A stretch of 64,000 nucleotides of DNA from Epiperipatus broadwayi (taxonomy: Eukaryota > Onychophora > Udeonychophora > Euonychophora > Peripatidae): NCBI GenBank assembly GCA_028023455.1, contig JAQFVV010000017.1, forward strand, positions 4,494,098 through 4,558,097, read 5' to 3'. This document shows, piece by piece, positions 34,500-47,159 of the stretch (positions are counted from its first letter, which is position 1; every line of letters begins with the position of its first letter). Both the position numbers and the translations under genes were made by a program. The notes beneath the pieces are model-generated. The model saw only the letters and a list, made by a program, of their open reading frames with translations. It had not been told where the DNA came from and ran no database searches.

Positions 34500-36400
34500 T
34501 TCATGAAAGAAGAGTAGCAAGTGATTAATTTTTTATAGTCTGAGGATGTATCTGCTGCCAATATTTATTAAAAACTTTGGGCACAGTATAGAAAAATGTT
34601 TTGTCATGAAGTACACCTGAGTCTCATTTTACGCGGATTTATTTAACGTGATTTTGAAGTTACGCGATTCATGTTTCTTCGAAAGTCAAACTCCGATAAT
34701 GCGCTATTACTTTAAATAATAAATTTTGCGCACTTACGACATATTGAAAGTAATAGCACATTATTGGAATTCAACTTTCATCTTAGTAATTTCAATATTT
34801 TCAGTGCTTTATAATAGTAAGATTTTATGCAATAATGAAATTAAAATCATGATTTCCACATTTTATGTATACCCACATTAAATTTTACAAGATTATAATG
34901 TAAATTTGTCCAAACATTGTGCGTGTTAATTTTGCATTTTAAATCACATTCTGTTTTTGCTTTTTAAAAAAGAACATAATCAATTATTAATCATTTAGTG
35001 TCCGAAAGTTTATTTTTAAAAGGTGAGTAATAGCAGTGTGCACAATTAAAATTGAAAATTAAAAAATTAAAGACAAAAATAAGAATTTAATTTTTAGTTG
35101 TTAGATTAATTACTAATTACATTGTCACCAGAAAACCATTAACACAACATGAGAGTGACATTGGCACTAGTTGTATTTCCTCTTGTGAAGAATCTGATTT
35201 TTTACCAGTTTGCAAACGAACCTGTTTATTGGCAAATAGCGATAATAATTAAAACGTGTATAAAAAATGTAAATTACTGTAAATTATGCCTAAAAATATA
35301 TTGTTTTGAATAAAATTAAATATTATAGTTAAAAAAAGTTTGTCTTGTATCAATTTTTTTCAAATTTGAAATTTTTTATTAGTCATATTTTATTTCCTTA
35401 TTTTTTTTTGCGCGAATTTTAAAGTAATTTTACGTTGGTGCTTTGCTTTTATGCGATTTTTGAAAAATCACAATCCGTATCCCCCCTTTTTCAAGGTAAG
35501 TTATGTCTATTTTTGCGTGATTTCTTCTGCGCATGTTTTCTGAGGAACCTATCTATCATGTAAAACGAGACCCAGGTGTATATATGAATGGTGAACTTCA
35601 TGGAAAGTTGCATAAGTGTCAACCATGAAGAAGATTTATATGCACTCACACTACAATCAATGATAATATGGAGCATGCAATGAACTAATTTGGTGGATAG
35701 ATAAGTGACAGTTGATAAAGTGACAAATCGATGATGACCCTGTCTATGCCTTGACTTTTGAAAAGTTTGTGAGAGATAGGTACTGAAACAACTCATCAAA
35801 AAGTGCAAACAAATGTGTTTGGACATCTACAAACAAAAGTTGGACAGATACTCTAAGGAAGGTGAAAGTTTATTAAAAAGCATCATTACTGGTGATGAGA
35901 TATGAATTCATCACTACAAAACTGAGAGTAAATGGAAGAGTATGGAATGAAAATATCCTCAATTGCCAACTAAGAGAAAGTTCAAAAGTTGACCATCAAC
36001 TGGAAAATTGATATGTACAGTTTTTGAGAACCATTATTGGTGCATTATAAAAAAAAAGATTCAACAACCAACAGTGCTCATTACAGTAGGATGCTAATTG
36101 AAGAACTAAATGTCTAAAATTTGGACAAAACACAGAAGACAGCTAATCCAAAGGTGCCGTCTTGTTGCAAGACAATATACTTGTTGCATGACAACACACT
36201 CACCAAAAATTTCATTTTGTGGTGAAGCTTTCTCATTATAGTCCTGATCTTGATCCATCAGACAAGAATGAAGATTCACATCTGATGAAAAATAATAGTG
36301 CATTTGTGGCTCTTGTTGATAGATGCACAAAGTGTATTGAAAAGCAGGGAGATTGTCAAAAAATGATAACTTGTCTTTTCTCAAAGTTGATTAAAATAAA
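34500..36400 (+). pseudogene. mariner transposase pseudogene, split by another transposon
   Basis: Mariner transposase segments appear in order over several frames. A 'KYEW-TSWK' block continues across a 965-bp insertion (34614-35578). 'VTVDKVTNR' and 'KVCER-VLKQLIKKC' form the helix-turn-helix to linker region near 35700-35800. 'YSKEGESLLKSIITGDE' contains the first catalytic Asp (35894). A 'LHDN'-like motif has the second (36190), and 'YSPDLDPSD' the third (36261). The end is 'DRCTKCIEKQGD' (compare 'RWQKCIDLQGDY'). The second and third acidic residues are only about 24 codons apart and out of frame, so a deletion has removed part of the DD34D core. Dead. Confidence 0.8.
34614..35578. mobile_element. 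965-bp pogo/Tigger-like element with TA duplication
   Basis: The left end CACCTGAGTCTCATTTTAC (34614 onward) and the complement of the right end, CACCTGGGTCTCGTTTTAC, match at 17 of 19 bases. TA dinucleotides flank both sides (34612-34613 and 35579-35580), the target duplication of Tc1/mariner/pogo transposases. The element interrupts the mariner pseudogene at a TA. A short frame at 35092-35252 ends 'ESDIGTSCISSCEESDF', an acidic tail like that of Tigger-type transposases, suggesting an internally deleted derivative. CpG dinucleotides near both ends stand out from the surroundings. Confidence 0.8.
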
Positions 36401-36429
36401 TTCTACAGCTAGAATATGGATAATTTTTG

Positions 36430-38405
36430 ATTCACTCTTGTATATATCAAAACTCACACTATAATAAAAACAATAACCATTAAAAAATAAAATATTTCTC
36501 AAACAATTAAGGGTCCAAGTTTAACATATACCCAAACAAGAAAAATTGTGTTAGCTTTATCAACATTTATATTATATACTTTTATATGAAGATAACTCAA
36601 ATTAATATGTAAAATTTGTGTACATATTAAATAACATTTAGGTATCTTCTTCAATAATTGATTTGGGGGTCATGATATTATAACTTCTAGTCAATCATAT
36701 TCCATTTTAGTTAATGTCTTTCCAGTATTTCTTAATATTCACCAGAGACACAGTCCAGTTATTTTTTTAATTACTTGTCATATGCTGAAATGAATTTTTC
36801 AGCAAATTTTAATTCTTGAAACAAAGAATCTATAACTCCTCTAACATATATCATTTTATCAGCAATTTTGTGAATTTTAAAGCTTGCAATTTCATTATCC
36901 ATATCTAAAAAGTGATAGATGGACTGACGGGCTTGATAAAGGTTTTTTAAATGTCTATCACCTACGTTTCCTTCTTTATCTCTCGGATAATGATTGTTTA
37001 AGAAGACTACCAGTCTAAATAGATACTGCCTAATCATCTATGATAGTCAAGATATACATACTTATAAGGACAATCTTGACCAAAATTTGCTGCTTCTCCA
37101 AAATTACTTTAGTGACATGGATGCAACAAAAATTTCAACCAGTTTTCTAGCTTAGCTTGGGTAACAAATAATTCCTTCAATAAGGGCTTGGATTGTTTGT
37201 ATCTTTCCTCAGATTATGTAGCTTTTGATTAATTTATCCTGACTTTCGACCGGAATAAGTAAAATCGGTAAAAAATAAAAACTTGTCAAGATTTAACAAG
37301 CTAAAGTTCCTATATAAATAGCCTTTGACCAAATTCATCATGTTAACAATTACATAGCCCTCAAATTAGAATGAAGCAAGAGCAAGGTCTTGTGGGCTAT
37401 TAAAACATATTGTTGTCAGGCTCGAAAAGACTAATATGATTTATCCAGATTCTATTATTTCATATCTTCATCCAGATGAATGTGGATGCAATTCAGAGAT
37501 AATTCATTTTGGCAAATTGCTAGAGTTTTGCATGAAATTATAGGGCAATGCAATGCCCATATTGGACCGTAAAAATGGATATAACAACAGCAAATCATCA
37601 GAACATTATGTCTCTAAAAAAGTTAGACAACTAGAAAGTGTTGATTCTATTCTGGCCATGAGGGAAAACTTTTCTATGGGAATGTCTATCATCAAAATGT
37701 GCTGAATACAGCCAGAGGTGTAACTCCCGACATTCTTGAAATGTAACCTGTCATCAGCGAAATGAAGTCATGCTTCATAATTATTATTAACTAATAGACT
37801 AAAGATAATGATCATGTGAAGCCTACATTGGCCTGGTAATCTGAAAGAGTTACTCTGGTTGTTCGAAAGTTGCTCTGGTTTCCCGAAGTGAAAAATATAC
37901 AACAGGAGTAATTCAAAGAGAGCCAATGGAATAAAAAAAATATTGATTTTCATGCCGGATACAAATCTATAGTTTTAGAAAAGTATCTGATCACTAAACT
38001 TACAAATTTATTAAATCTGCAGCAAGATTTTTTTTTTTTAAGTATATAGGCCTAACTTACTCTTTTCCTCATTATATTTGTAAAATAATAATTATTATTA
38101 TTTATAAGTCGATTATATAATATATAAGGATTTGTCATTGTTTTTTATTGGAAATATGCATATAATGTTTAATAATAAAGTTAATTGTGTCAGCTAAATA
38201 TAAAGCAGGTTAATTTGGATAATAAAAGCAAGATAAGCAGCGCTTATAAATCAGTCTTTCTCTTTATTTGAAAAAGTATGACAATATAACAATTTTCTGA
38301 TACATCAGTTCAGGAATTGATATTTTATTAGGCTTGTATGTGCATAAAATTAAGTATTTTTATTATTACAAATAAGGAGAAATTTAAACCACATTTAACC
38401 AAATT
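36430..38405. other. Unassigned region with two unexplained open frames
   Basis: The region is somewhat less A+T-biased than its surroundings around 37130-37700. The minus-strand frame at 36771-37037 (88 codons) is rich in charged residues and not obviously low-complexity. The plus-strand frame from about 37436 to 37702 is open apart from one TAG (about 37540) and contains 'LHPDECGCNSEIIHFGKLLE' and 'MRENFSMGMSIIKMC'. I do not recognise either. They may be remnants of an unidentified transposon or host pseudogene. Confidence 0.3.
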
Positions 38406-38409
38406 GTTT

Positions 38410-38800
38410 TATATAGGGGGTTTGAACTCACTTTCACACGATCCTCAACCATCCACGTTATCTCATACTGCTGATACAATTGATCACATACATGTCGAAA
38501 AGATAAATAATCACCAATATAAGTATTTCGTGCTAAACCAGCACTCGTCAGTTGGTCCAGATTATCATCTCCACACATATGTACAAACAAAACTCAGCTT
38601 ATATTAAGTTAGCCTATCATCATACTTTAATGGACAGACTTCAAACCACTCCACAACTCTTCAGTCATCCATTTTCATTGAAAATCTGATGATGGAATGC
38701 TCAAAGCCCACCTTAGTGCCAACGTTCTCATCATACCCATGTTGATCACAAGTCATTCTGATCCCTCATATACAGGACATAATCCATATACGAGGGAGTG
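38410..38800 (+). repeat. Dispersed repeat, most complete copy
   Basis: This is the reference copy for the family also seen at 3795, 5085, 12480, 46860 (short), 48780 and 49130-49690. On the minus strand it carries a Pol III B-box-like 'gagttcaaacccc' (38418-38430), preceded by an A-box-like 'tggatggttgagga', which would fit a tRNA-related SINE. The plus-strand landmark 'tttaatggacag' lies near 38626. A 78-codon frame across it is conserved in other copies but has no protein family match that I know. Confidence 0.7.
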
Positions 38801-38809
38801 CTTTAAGTC

Positions 38810-39430
38810 TAAGTTCAAACCCCTATATATTACATATATATAAGTGCAGGTATGAAAAAGCCTATACTGCAGAAAAAATTCATATTTCAAATTGTTTTAA
38901 TAAATTACTTATTTTTGTTATTTAAAACTAAATTTAGTGTCTATATCATTGTTATTGAAATATGATCTCATTTTTACTGCGTATTTAATTAAACAGCTTG
39001 TTTATGTTTGTGAGCACACTTTTATTTAGAATATGTCAAAACATTAATAGTGAAGAAATTACGATATTACTTCATCACAAGTGACACTACAGAATTCTAT
39101 GTAATATATATCCTAATTATAAATAAAACGATTAGATGACAAGAGTCTTAATCCAACCTTCTTACAGATGGTTGTAAAGTGATGATGATCAGGAAAAATA
39201 ACCTGTGCTTTTTTTTTACAATTCTTCAATATTATTTAATTTATTTCTAATAGCACATTTTTTTTAGATATGTGGTTCACAATTATCATAGCAATAATCT
39301 ATTGTTTAATAGAATAGAAATACCAATTGAAGGAGAGAGGTTTTTTATAACAATGGAAAAAAAATGTATCAAAAAACACATTATAATGTCAGCATTATTT
39401 ATACTTATCATTTAGCTAACATAGAAAAAA
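38810..39430. other. A+T-rich stretch, no gene
   Basis: Nothing recognisable is seen before the (AAT)n array at 39431. Confidence 0.5.
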
Positions 39431-39555
<125 letters not shown>

Positions 39556-39769
39556 GCCTTTAGTTAGACGAAGTAGATAAACGTTTCGAACAAAAGTATA
39601 AAAAAATACTGAATTGCCAAAAAACAGTTGCTTAAAACATCACTTGAAGATAATTAATATTCACACCTATCAGGGAAAACGGACTTTTTACTCACAAAGC
39701 TTTTAAGTAATTTATTGCTTATAACTTTTAATTTTTCTAAGCGCTATTCAGACGCTAGATATTGTCAAT

Positions 39770-42025
39770 ATGGCGTCCACATCAGAGTCCAAGATAAAGT
39801 TTGGTGCGAATCAGACTTCACGAATATATAGCAACATTAGAACACAGACAACATATGCGAACATAGCTGAATTTAATTTGCAAAACGCAAAACAAATCCC
39901 AAGATTTAGAAGGGCCAATCAGGATGACCTGAATGAAGTAAATGATATAAATATGAATCAATATGATGCCGATGTGCCTTTACAAAACGTTTGGTTAAAA
40001 GAAGAAGTGGAAGAGATAAATAGCAGATTTAATGAAACCATACCGAAAAAATTATTCATGTCATTTAAGAGATTTTTTTCAAATAAATCAATCGTCTTAG
40101 CAGCAACAGATAGAAATCTCTCTCTCTACAAGTTTTCAAAGGAAATACTATATAAAAAGTTATCTAACAACAAAATGTGGAGCTCAGTTTCAACCATAGG
40201 AGAGGATACTAACTCAAGATATCTGGCGGTAGAATTCATTAATGAAACGCAATGTACAGATTTTCAAGAAAAAATTAATACTTTAGAAAATTATGTTCTT
40301 GTGATTGTAGATAGAGAGATGCAAAACTATCACACTGGCATTATTAAAAATACCTATTTTGGGTATAATATACATGATTTCACAAAATTAATGAAACCCT
40401 TTGGGCAACCGATATACATGAAGCCAATATATCGCTCAGACATGCCTACACTAGTTTATTCAAACAGCTTTTATTTCAAGATCAAAATGAATGAAGGCAT
40501 AAGATCTGAAGACATACCAAGCATAATAATGGATCAGGAAGCAATACTGACTATACAAATTAAAGGGCTTAGGCCACAATGTTTTGTGTGTGGAAGTAGA
40601 GATCACCTGGCAATAGACTGTGGAAGAAAGCACAACAGCAATGACCAGTCAACAGCTAAAACAGAGCAAATATTAATTAAAAAATACTCAACAGAGCAAC
40701 TGGAAGATCAAGCAAGCCCAGACAAGAAGATAGAAAATCCCAAATACCCAGAGACTGGCCGAGAAATAGATGACATGCAAAAAAATTAAAAAAAATGGGC
40801 AGAAATGACAGGTAAAGAATATACAAAGGAAGGAACAGAAAATCAGACAAGGCCAGATAAGAAGAGAAAATATGCCAAACATGAAGAGTGTGACCAAGAG
40901 ATGGGTGACATGCAAAAAAATTATAAACAAATAGATGACATACAAAGAAATATGAAGCAAAGTTTGCTGAAAGTTGCTGATCAGTCAGTACTATCACAGC
41001 TGTTTGAGGCAGACAAACTAACCACTGAAAAAGAAGGCAAAAGAATTGAAGTCACTCCAAAACAGATAAAGCCACATCAAAAAAAACAATCAAAAAAAGG
41101 AAATCAAGATAACAATCAAAGACCGGAATCTGAGACTGGAATAGAAGATACACCTGATGAACACCAAAGATCAAAAATAGATAGAGACAGTATGCAAAAA
41201 AATAATAAAAAATGTGGAGAAATAAACCAACCGGATGAAGAAGATATAATCGAAGCCACAGAAAATAAAACAAGCACAGACAAGAAACTAAAACACACCA
41301 AACGCATTGAGGGCAACCCAGAACTAGATGATGTAAAAGGGAAAAATAAGGAACTGGATGGCAGACAACATAATAAACAAAGTAAGCAAAAAACAGATAA
41401 AGAAGATACAATGGAAGCGATGGAAAACAAGAACATAAAACGCATCAAACACATTGAGGCCGACCATGAACTAGTTGGTTTAAAAGTGGAAAATAAGCCA
41501 CTGGACAACATACAAGATAATAATAATCAAAGTAAGCTTAAAATGGCACTCCAGGAAAGGCCATCTCAGCTCTATGAGCAAGAGAGATTAAACAATGAAA
41601 AAGAGGATAAGAGAATCACAGCAAAGGTAAGCCATATGAAATGTGACCAACAAAATCAGTCAAAGAGTGTGAATAAGGACTACATGCAAATTATGGCACT
41701 TGAGACTGAAACTGAAGATGTAACTCATGTAGATAGAAGATGCAAAATTTCAACCAAAGTCATACCATGGCCAACAATTATTAAGAAAACATGTGCTGAA
41801 ATGATGGAGGCTATTACTCCAGATCTGCCTACCGAAAAAGAAATCCACACTGAAGATAGGCGCAAACCAAGGCATCCACCAAAACAAGATAGAAGATATA
41901 AAAAGGTGAGAATTGAACAAGAGAATCCTCACAGTGAGCAGGAAATATATAATTGGGCTGTAGCAGTGGATGAAGAGAGTGGCCTGGTGTTTCAAGATGC
42001 AGTGGAAATCGGGGAAGAAAAGTAG
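39770..42025 (+). pseudogene. LINE ORF1 protein (CCHC zinc knuckle), one in-frame stop
   Basis: One continuous frame of about 751 codons is broken only by a TAA at 40787-40789; the frame after it, starting MTGKEYTKEG at 40805, is the same one. The N-terminal 280 residues end in a retroviral-type zinc knuckle, 'CFVCGSRDHLAIDC' (C-x2-C-x4-H-x4-C; about 40580-40620), expected to bind element RNA. The rest is a very hydrophilic Lys/Glu/Gln-rich tail with degenerate internal repeats; for example 'SQLFEADKLTTEKEGKRI' recurs as 'SQLYEQERLNNEKEDKRI'. ORF1 proteins form RNA particles for retrotransposition. The start is the first ATG of the frame. The stop may be a lesion or an assembly error. Confidence 0.8.
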
Positions 42026-42068
42026 GAAGACATGAATTCCTAAACTCAAAAAAAAAAAATTATTAATA

Positions 42069-42560
42069 AAACTTAAAATTGCTGTTTTAAATGTCAGAGG
42101 ACTTAATGCAATCAATAAAAATTTCAAAGTCACAAATTGGATAAATCAAATCCGAGCCCATATAACAGGATTATTAGAAACAAAGATATATGCAGGCTCA
42201 GCAATAAATCCAGCTACCTGCCTGAGGGGCCAGGGCTTCTCTGCATGTTCCAGAGATTCATCCTCCCCTTCTACAGGAACTGGAATAGTAATTGCTCAAG
42301 ATTGCCCTTTTGAAAATTTCAAAATACTTTACATTGATTCAAACCTTCTAATAATAACACTGACTCAAAAATAATTACAATGAATATAGTGCTTATATAT
42401 ATGCCAGTAGAAAAGCAAAAGATAGAATCTATAATTTATAATATAAATTCAATTCTTGCCATGAATGCAAGCCCCACTGTTCTGATTGGGGACTACAACT
42501 CATCTTATGAAGAACCTATACAGAAATTACTCCTATTGGACAATAATGTGATTAATTAAC
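42069..42560 (+). pseudogene. LINE ORF2, N-terminal endonuclease fragment
   Basis: The frame begins 'KIAVLNVRGLNAINKNFKV', the usual start of an APE-type endonuclease, and includes 'GLLETKI' (catalytic Glu) near 42170 and 'GTGIVIAQ'. A frameshift near 42370 moves it to another frame, with 'MNIVLIYMPVEKQ' and 'VLIGDYNSSYEE' (the GDFN motif). It stops at 42556. The remaining endonuclease and the whole RT are absent. It starts about 40 bp after ORF1 ends. Confidence 0.8.
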
Positions 42561-42727
42561 ATTCCTAAAGTAGATATACTCGTGTAAAATTACCCATATA
42601 GATATGTACGTTTTAAAAAATGAATATGGTAGCACTTGAAATTGAACTGACAATAATAAGATTCAATATGTATCTTGCTATGGCATTGTAATACTATGTA
42701 ACTAAAAGAATCAATAAAGTTTACTAT

Positions 42728-43155
<428 letters not shown>

Positions 43156-44514
43156 TCAATTTCAATTTCAATTTCAATTTATTCTATGAAATAAAACAAA
43201 GTACATCACAAATATTTAAAAACTCCAAACAAGAAAAATCTTGTGTGTGGAATTTACATGTAAAAATAAATTAAATAAAAATACAATCAAAAACTCAAAA
43301 GAACAGTTTAGGAAATAAATAAAATTAATTAAATAAATAAAATAAATGCCAAAATTAATACATACTACATAACCATTGACACAAATATTTTTTGAATGAT
43401 ATATAAGAAATATTATTCAGATCAATTGAACATTCATATACAAATTTATTAAACAACTTTGACCCAGAATAAACATATTGTCTTCTACTAGACGCTCTTC
43501 CGATCTGGTAAAGGTAATTGAAATTTATTAGAAAGACGAGTATTTAGAACATAAACTCTAGAATTCAGAAAAGGTTTAGCACAAAAAATATCAAAAATAA
43601 CTCTATATTGATATAAGTGATTTACATCAAATAAACCAAATGCAATATAAATATCTCGAACAGAAGAGGAACGAGATCTACCAAAAATAATGCGCAAAGT
43701 ATAATTTTGCAAAACACGCAAAGAAGATAAAATATGTGGAGAAGCATTACCCCAAATAATGATATTGTAAGATAAAATACTCTGATAACAGGCAATGTAA
43801 ATAAAAATCAGAGCAGACCTAGGAAGAAATTTAACTAAATAATAAAACATATAGTTTAAATTACGTAACCGTTGACAAAGATAGGTAATGTGATTTGTCC
43901 AGGACAATCTGGAGTCAATATATATTCCCAAATAACAATAATTATCTACCAAAGGAATATTCTCACAAGTACATATACTATTATAATGCAAAATATACTT
44001 ACAGCAAATTTTAATCTTAAGAGAAAAAAAAGTACGCTTGTAAGAAAAAAGAATAGTTTTTGTTTTATCTAAATTGACCAACAATGAATTATATGCCAAC
44101 CATTTACCAATTGAGTCCAAATCCTCATTCACTAATTTTTCAAGATTATAAGAAACAGCATTGCAAGATAAAGCAATATCATCAGCAAAACCAAAAATCT
44201 TAGAATGTAACTTCAATGAAAATAAATCATTAATATAAATTAAAAACAATAGAGGACCAAGTACTGAACCTTGCGGAACTCCAGAATTAATTAAGACAAC
44301 ATCACTGATAGTACCATAAATATTAGTAAACTGTTTCCTATCATTTAAATAACTCTCCAACCAACTACCAATAGATCCATGAAAACCATACAAGTAGCAA
44401 CGCTTAATCAAAATATTATGATTAACAGAATCAAATGCTTTAGATAAATCAAGATAAATAGCCAATGTTTTAAGTTCCTGATCCAATGAAGATGTTAAAT
44501 ACTGAACATGATGA
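43156..44514 (-). pseudogene. LINE reverse transcriptase (Jockey/CR1-like), 5'-truncated
   Basis: On the minus strand the frame gives 'YLDLSKAFDSVNHNILIKR' (first RT Asp), 'INSGVPQGSVLGPLLFLIYI' and 'FGFADDIALSCNA' (catalytic FADD, about 44178-44189). It continues through 'NYCYLGIYIDSRLSWTNHI' and 'YNIIIWGNAS' to the C-terminus. These motifs are typical of Jockey/CR1-type LINEs. The frame is intact for over 330 codons until an adapter-like string at 43491-43506 breaks it; similarity resumes with 'SRRQYVYSGSKLFNKFVYEC'. The 3' end has repeats of ttgaaa before the array. The 5' side ends exactly at another (AAT)n array. Confidence 0.85.
43491..43506 (+). other. Illumina adapter-like sequence (assembly artefact)
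   Basis: GACGCTCTTCCGATCT is identical to the last 16 bases of the standard Illumina universal adapter. It lies inside a LINE C-terminus and causes the frame there to end, although the downstream protein similarity continues. With the other adapter half found at 29261, contamination in the assembly is the best explanation. Confidence 0.85.
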
Positions 44515-44517
44515 ATA

Positions 44518-44596
<79 letters not shown>
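44515..44596. repeat. (AAT)n array, about 80 bp
   Basis: This run of AAT-type triplets, with one phase break near 44520, lies between two minus-strand LINE fragments. It is the 3' tail side of one and the 5' border of the other. Confidence 0.9.
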
Positions 44597-45468
44597 TCAA
44601 TTCAATTCATTTATTTAAGTGCTAAACAACAGCATAAAGCCAATTACAGCTTGCACATACAATAAAAGTGAAAATAAAACATATAACATAAAATGAAAAT
44701 ATAAATGTATACATAATAAAGTAAAATTTAAAAGACAAAATCAAACTTCACATTTCAGTTTAACAAGATTACAAAATTTCTTATAATCAATGTCACACAG
44801 ATTAAGGTTACTCCCAATTTGATTATATAAAGAGGGTAACCTAAATAAAGGAGAAAATTTAAGAATATTAGAACGGCATGTTTGAATCTGATATACACAA
44901 GTAGACCTAGTATCATAACTCAAAGACCTAACTGAGATAGTTGAAACTATATCTGATAAAATAACCTGTTTATTAACAATTTTATAAAAATATTTCAAAT
45001 TCCTATACTTTCGTCTAGATGAAAGATTAATCATTTTACCCTCCCAAGAAACATATTTGAAAAACTTCTTTGAAATAGACTGCAACAAGTTACATCCTTG
45101 CAAAGAACTAGGGTTCCAAATTATTGAACCATATTCAATAATAGGAAGAACCAATGAAAAAAACAATTTCCATTTAGTATCATTACTGAACTGATAACCA
45201 TGTCTAAGAATGGCACCCATAACCTTAAAAGCTTTACCAACAATCATTTCAAGATGAGGAATAAAAGATCCATTACAAGAAAACATAATTCCAAGATCTT
45301 TTTAGCATTTAACTGAAATAATTTTATGAGAATTGATATAATAATAAAACTGTAAAACTTCAGATTTTTTGGAATAAGACATAAAGGAACATTTATCAAA
45401 ATTAACTGTCATATTATTTGACTGACACCAAGCACTAAAGTTATCAATATCCTTCTGAAGGAGAACAC
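44597..45468 (-). pseudogene. LINE reverse transcriptase C-terminal half, second minus-strand copy
   Basis: On the minus strand it starts within the RT after the catalytic box: 'DIDNFSAWCQSNNMTVNFDK' then 'KCSFMSYSKKSEVL'. A stop lies near 45305, then 'MFSCNGSFIPHLEMIVGKAF', 'LPIIEYGSIIWNPSS' and a terminal 'CDIDYKKFCNLVKLK' ending at 44741. The C-terminal layout is Jockey/CR1-like, but the sequence differs from the copy at 43156-44514. It is 5'-truncated at the long (AAT)n array (45469). Its 3' end has a gaatt-rich run before the 44.5-kb array. Confidence 0.8.
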
Positions 45469-45891
<423 letters not shown>

Positions 45892-45894
45892 TAA

Positions 45895-47150
45895 CTATTG
45901 CATCTTAACTATTTCTATTTACATATATAAGAATTTTGCAAAACAAAAGCAAATCAAAAATTACAAAACTATATGATTAAACAAAAAAAATCTGAATAAA
46001 AAATATAAATATAATGAGCATGTCAGATAGTTAAAAAAATATGTAAAATCACAAAGAGAAAAATAATATTTAAAATGGATGCCTACAAATTGATAGTTAA
46101 ACAAAAAAAATGCACAGTACGATTAAAAAAGAAGTGCTGTGAACAATAGACTTGGACAAACCAAAGTATTTGAATGAATTAAAAATGTATGTCACCAGTA
46201 CCATCGGTATCAAGTACTATTGAACAACTGAAAGTTGAGAATCTTAAAAATGAATTCTTCGATTTTAAAAATTCATCCAAGTATTTTTAATTGCTAGCTT
46301 TTCTATTCGACATAAACTTATCTATTACACCCAAGGTTTCTTCCTACGTTACTTAAAGTCACTTGAGATTCACTTTAATTCTTCAATTATCCATGTACTT
46401 TTATCTCTTCTAGCACATGGTACAGGGCTTAATAATATCTATTTGCTCTATTATTTGTGCATTTCGTTTTTAATTCTTTCTTGCTGATCCAAAACTGCAT
46501 TTCTTTCTATACTTCGCTGTGAGATCTGCAATTACCACATTCCTCTTTTATTAAATTTTCAATTCTAAGATTCAAAAAATACTATTGAAAAAACACATTT
46601 ATTAAAGACTTTCCAGATATATACATATGCTAACTTTTATTACTAAGTTATTTCTAATAAGACAATCCATTCAGGTTCTATTACTGATTTCATATCTTAT
46701 GCTTAAATTCATTTTAATAATTGTAACAAAGGTAATTTATAATTATCTGCTTTTAAATCATTATCAATTTTTATTTTCCCTCTTTTTTAAGAAAAAAAAA
46801 TCCCGTGACTATATATTCTTTTAAATTCATATAAATAAAGATACAATGAAAGACAAATAACCCCCATGATGCATTTTGTGCTGAACCAGCATTCATCAGT
46901 AGGTTTTACTTTTTTCATTTCATCTGATTATTCCTGCATATTTTTGTAGCTATGAAGCATTGGAGAAATGAAATTATCTTCTCATACACTCTTACGTATG
47001 TTCCTCTTAATTACTGTCACCATATTGTCCAGTCATTATTGTTGCATTATAGTGAATATTTTTCAGAATTTTCTAATATTCTAAGTCTATGGCTTGATGC
47101 ACAAAAACTTTAATTCTGTAGAAGTATTTATAGATCAATTATTATGTTGA
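45895..47150. other. A+T-rich stretch, no gene
   Basis: No coding similarity is seen. A fragment of about 45 bp of the dispersed repeat ('gtgctgaaccagca') lies at 46860-46910. Confidence 0.5.
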
Positions 47151-47159
47151 TAACCTATA

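Larger units (their letters stand above)
39556..42727 (+). mobile_element. Two-ORF LINE, internally deleted, between (AAT)n arrays
   Basis: The sequence begins right after an (AAT)n array with a probable 5' untranslated region of about 210 bp. It carries ORF1 (39770-42025) and the endonuclease start of ORF2 (42069-42560), then jumps to about 165 bp of non-coding sequence ending 'caataaagtttactattga'. That end runs into the next (AAT)n array. The reverse transcriptase is missing although both ends seem present, so the copy is internally deleted rather than 5'-truncated. An ORF1 with a CCHC knuckle plus an APE-type endonuclease fits the I/Jockey/L1-like LINEs, and I-type elements are known for TAA-rich tails. 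Clade placement is inference. Confidence 0.75.

Noticed and set aside
37768-37953. Minus-strand frame of 61 codons near the unassigned region
   Set aside because: No recognisable motif and no supporting signal; the plus-strand frame just upstream is the only mildly unusual one.
40677-42133. Several hydrophobic minus-strand frames of 90-131 codons opposite ORF1
   Set aside because: They are antisense shadows of the Lys/Glu-rich ORF1 tail; the plus strand has the zinc knuckle and the correct LINE context.
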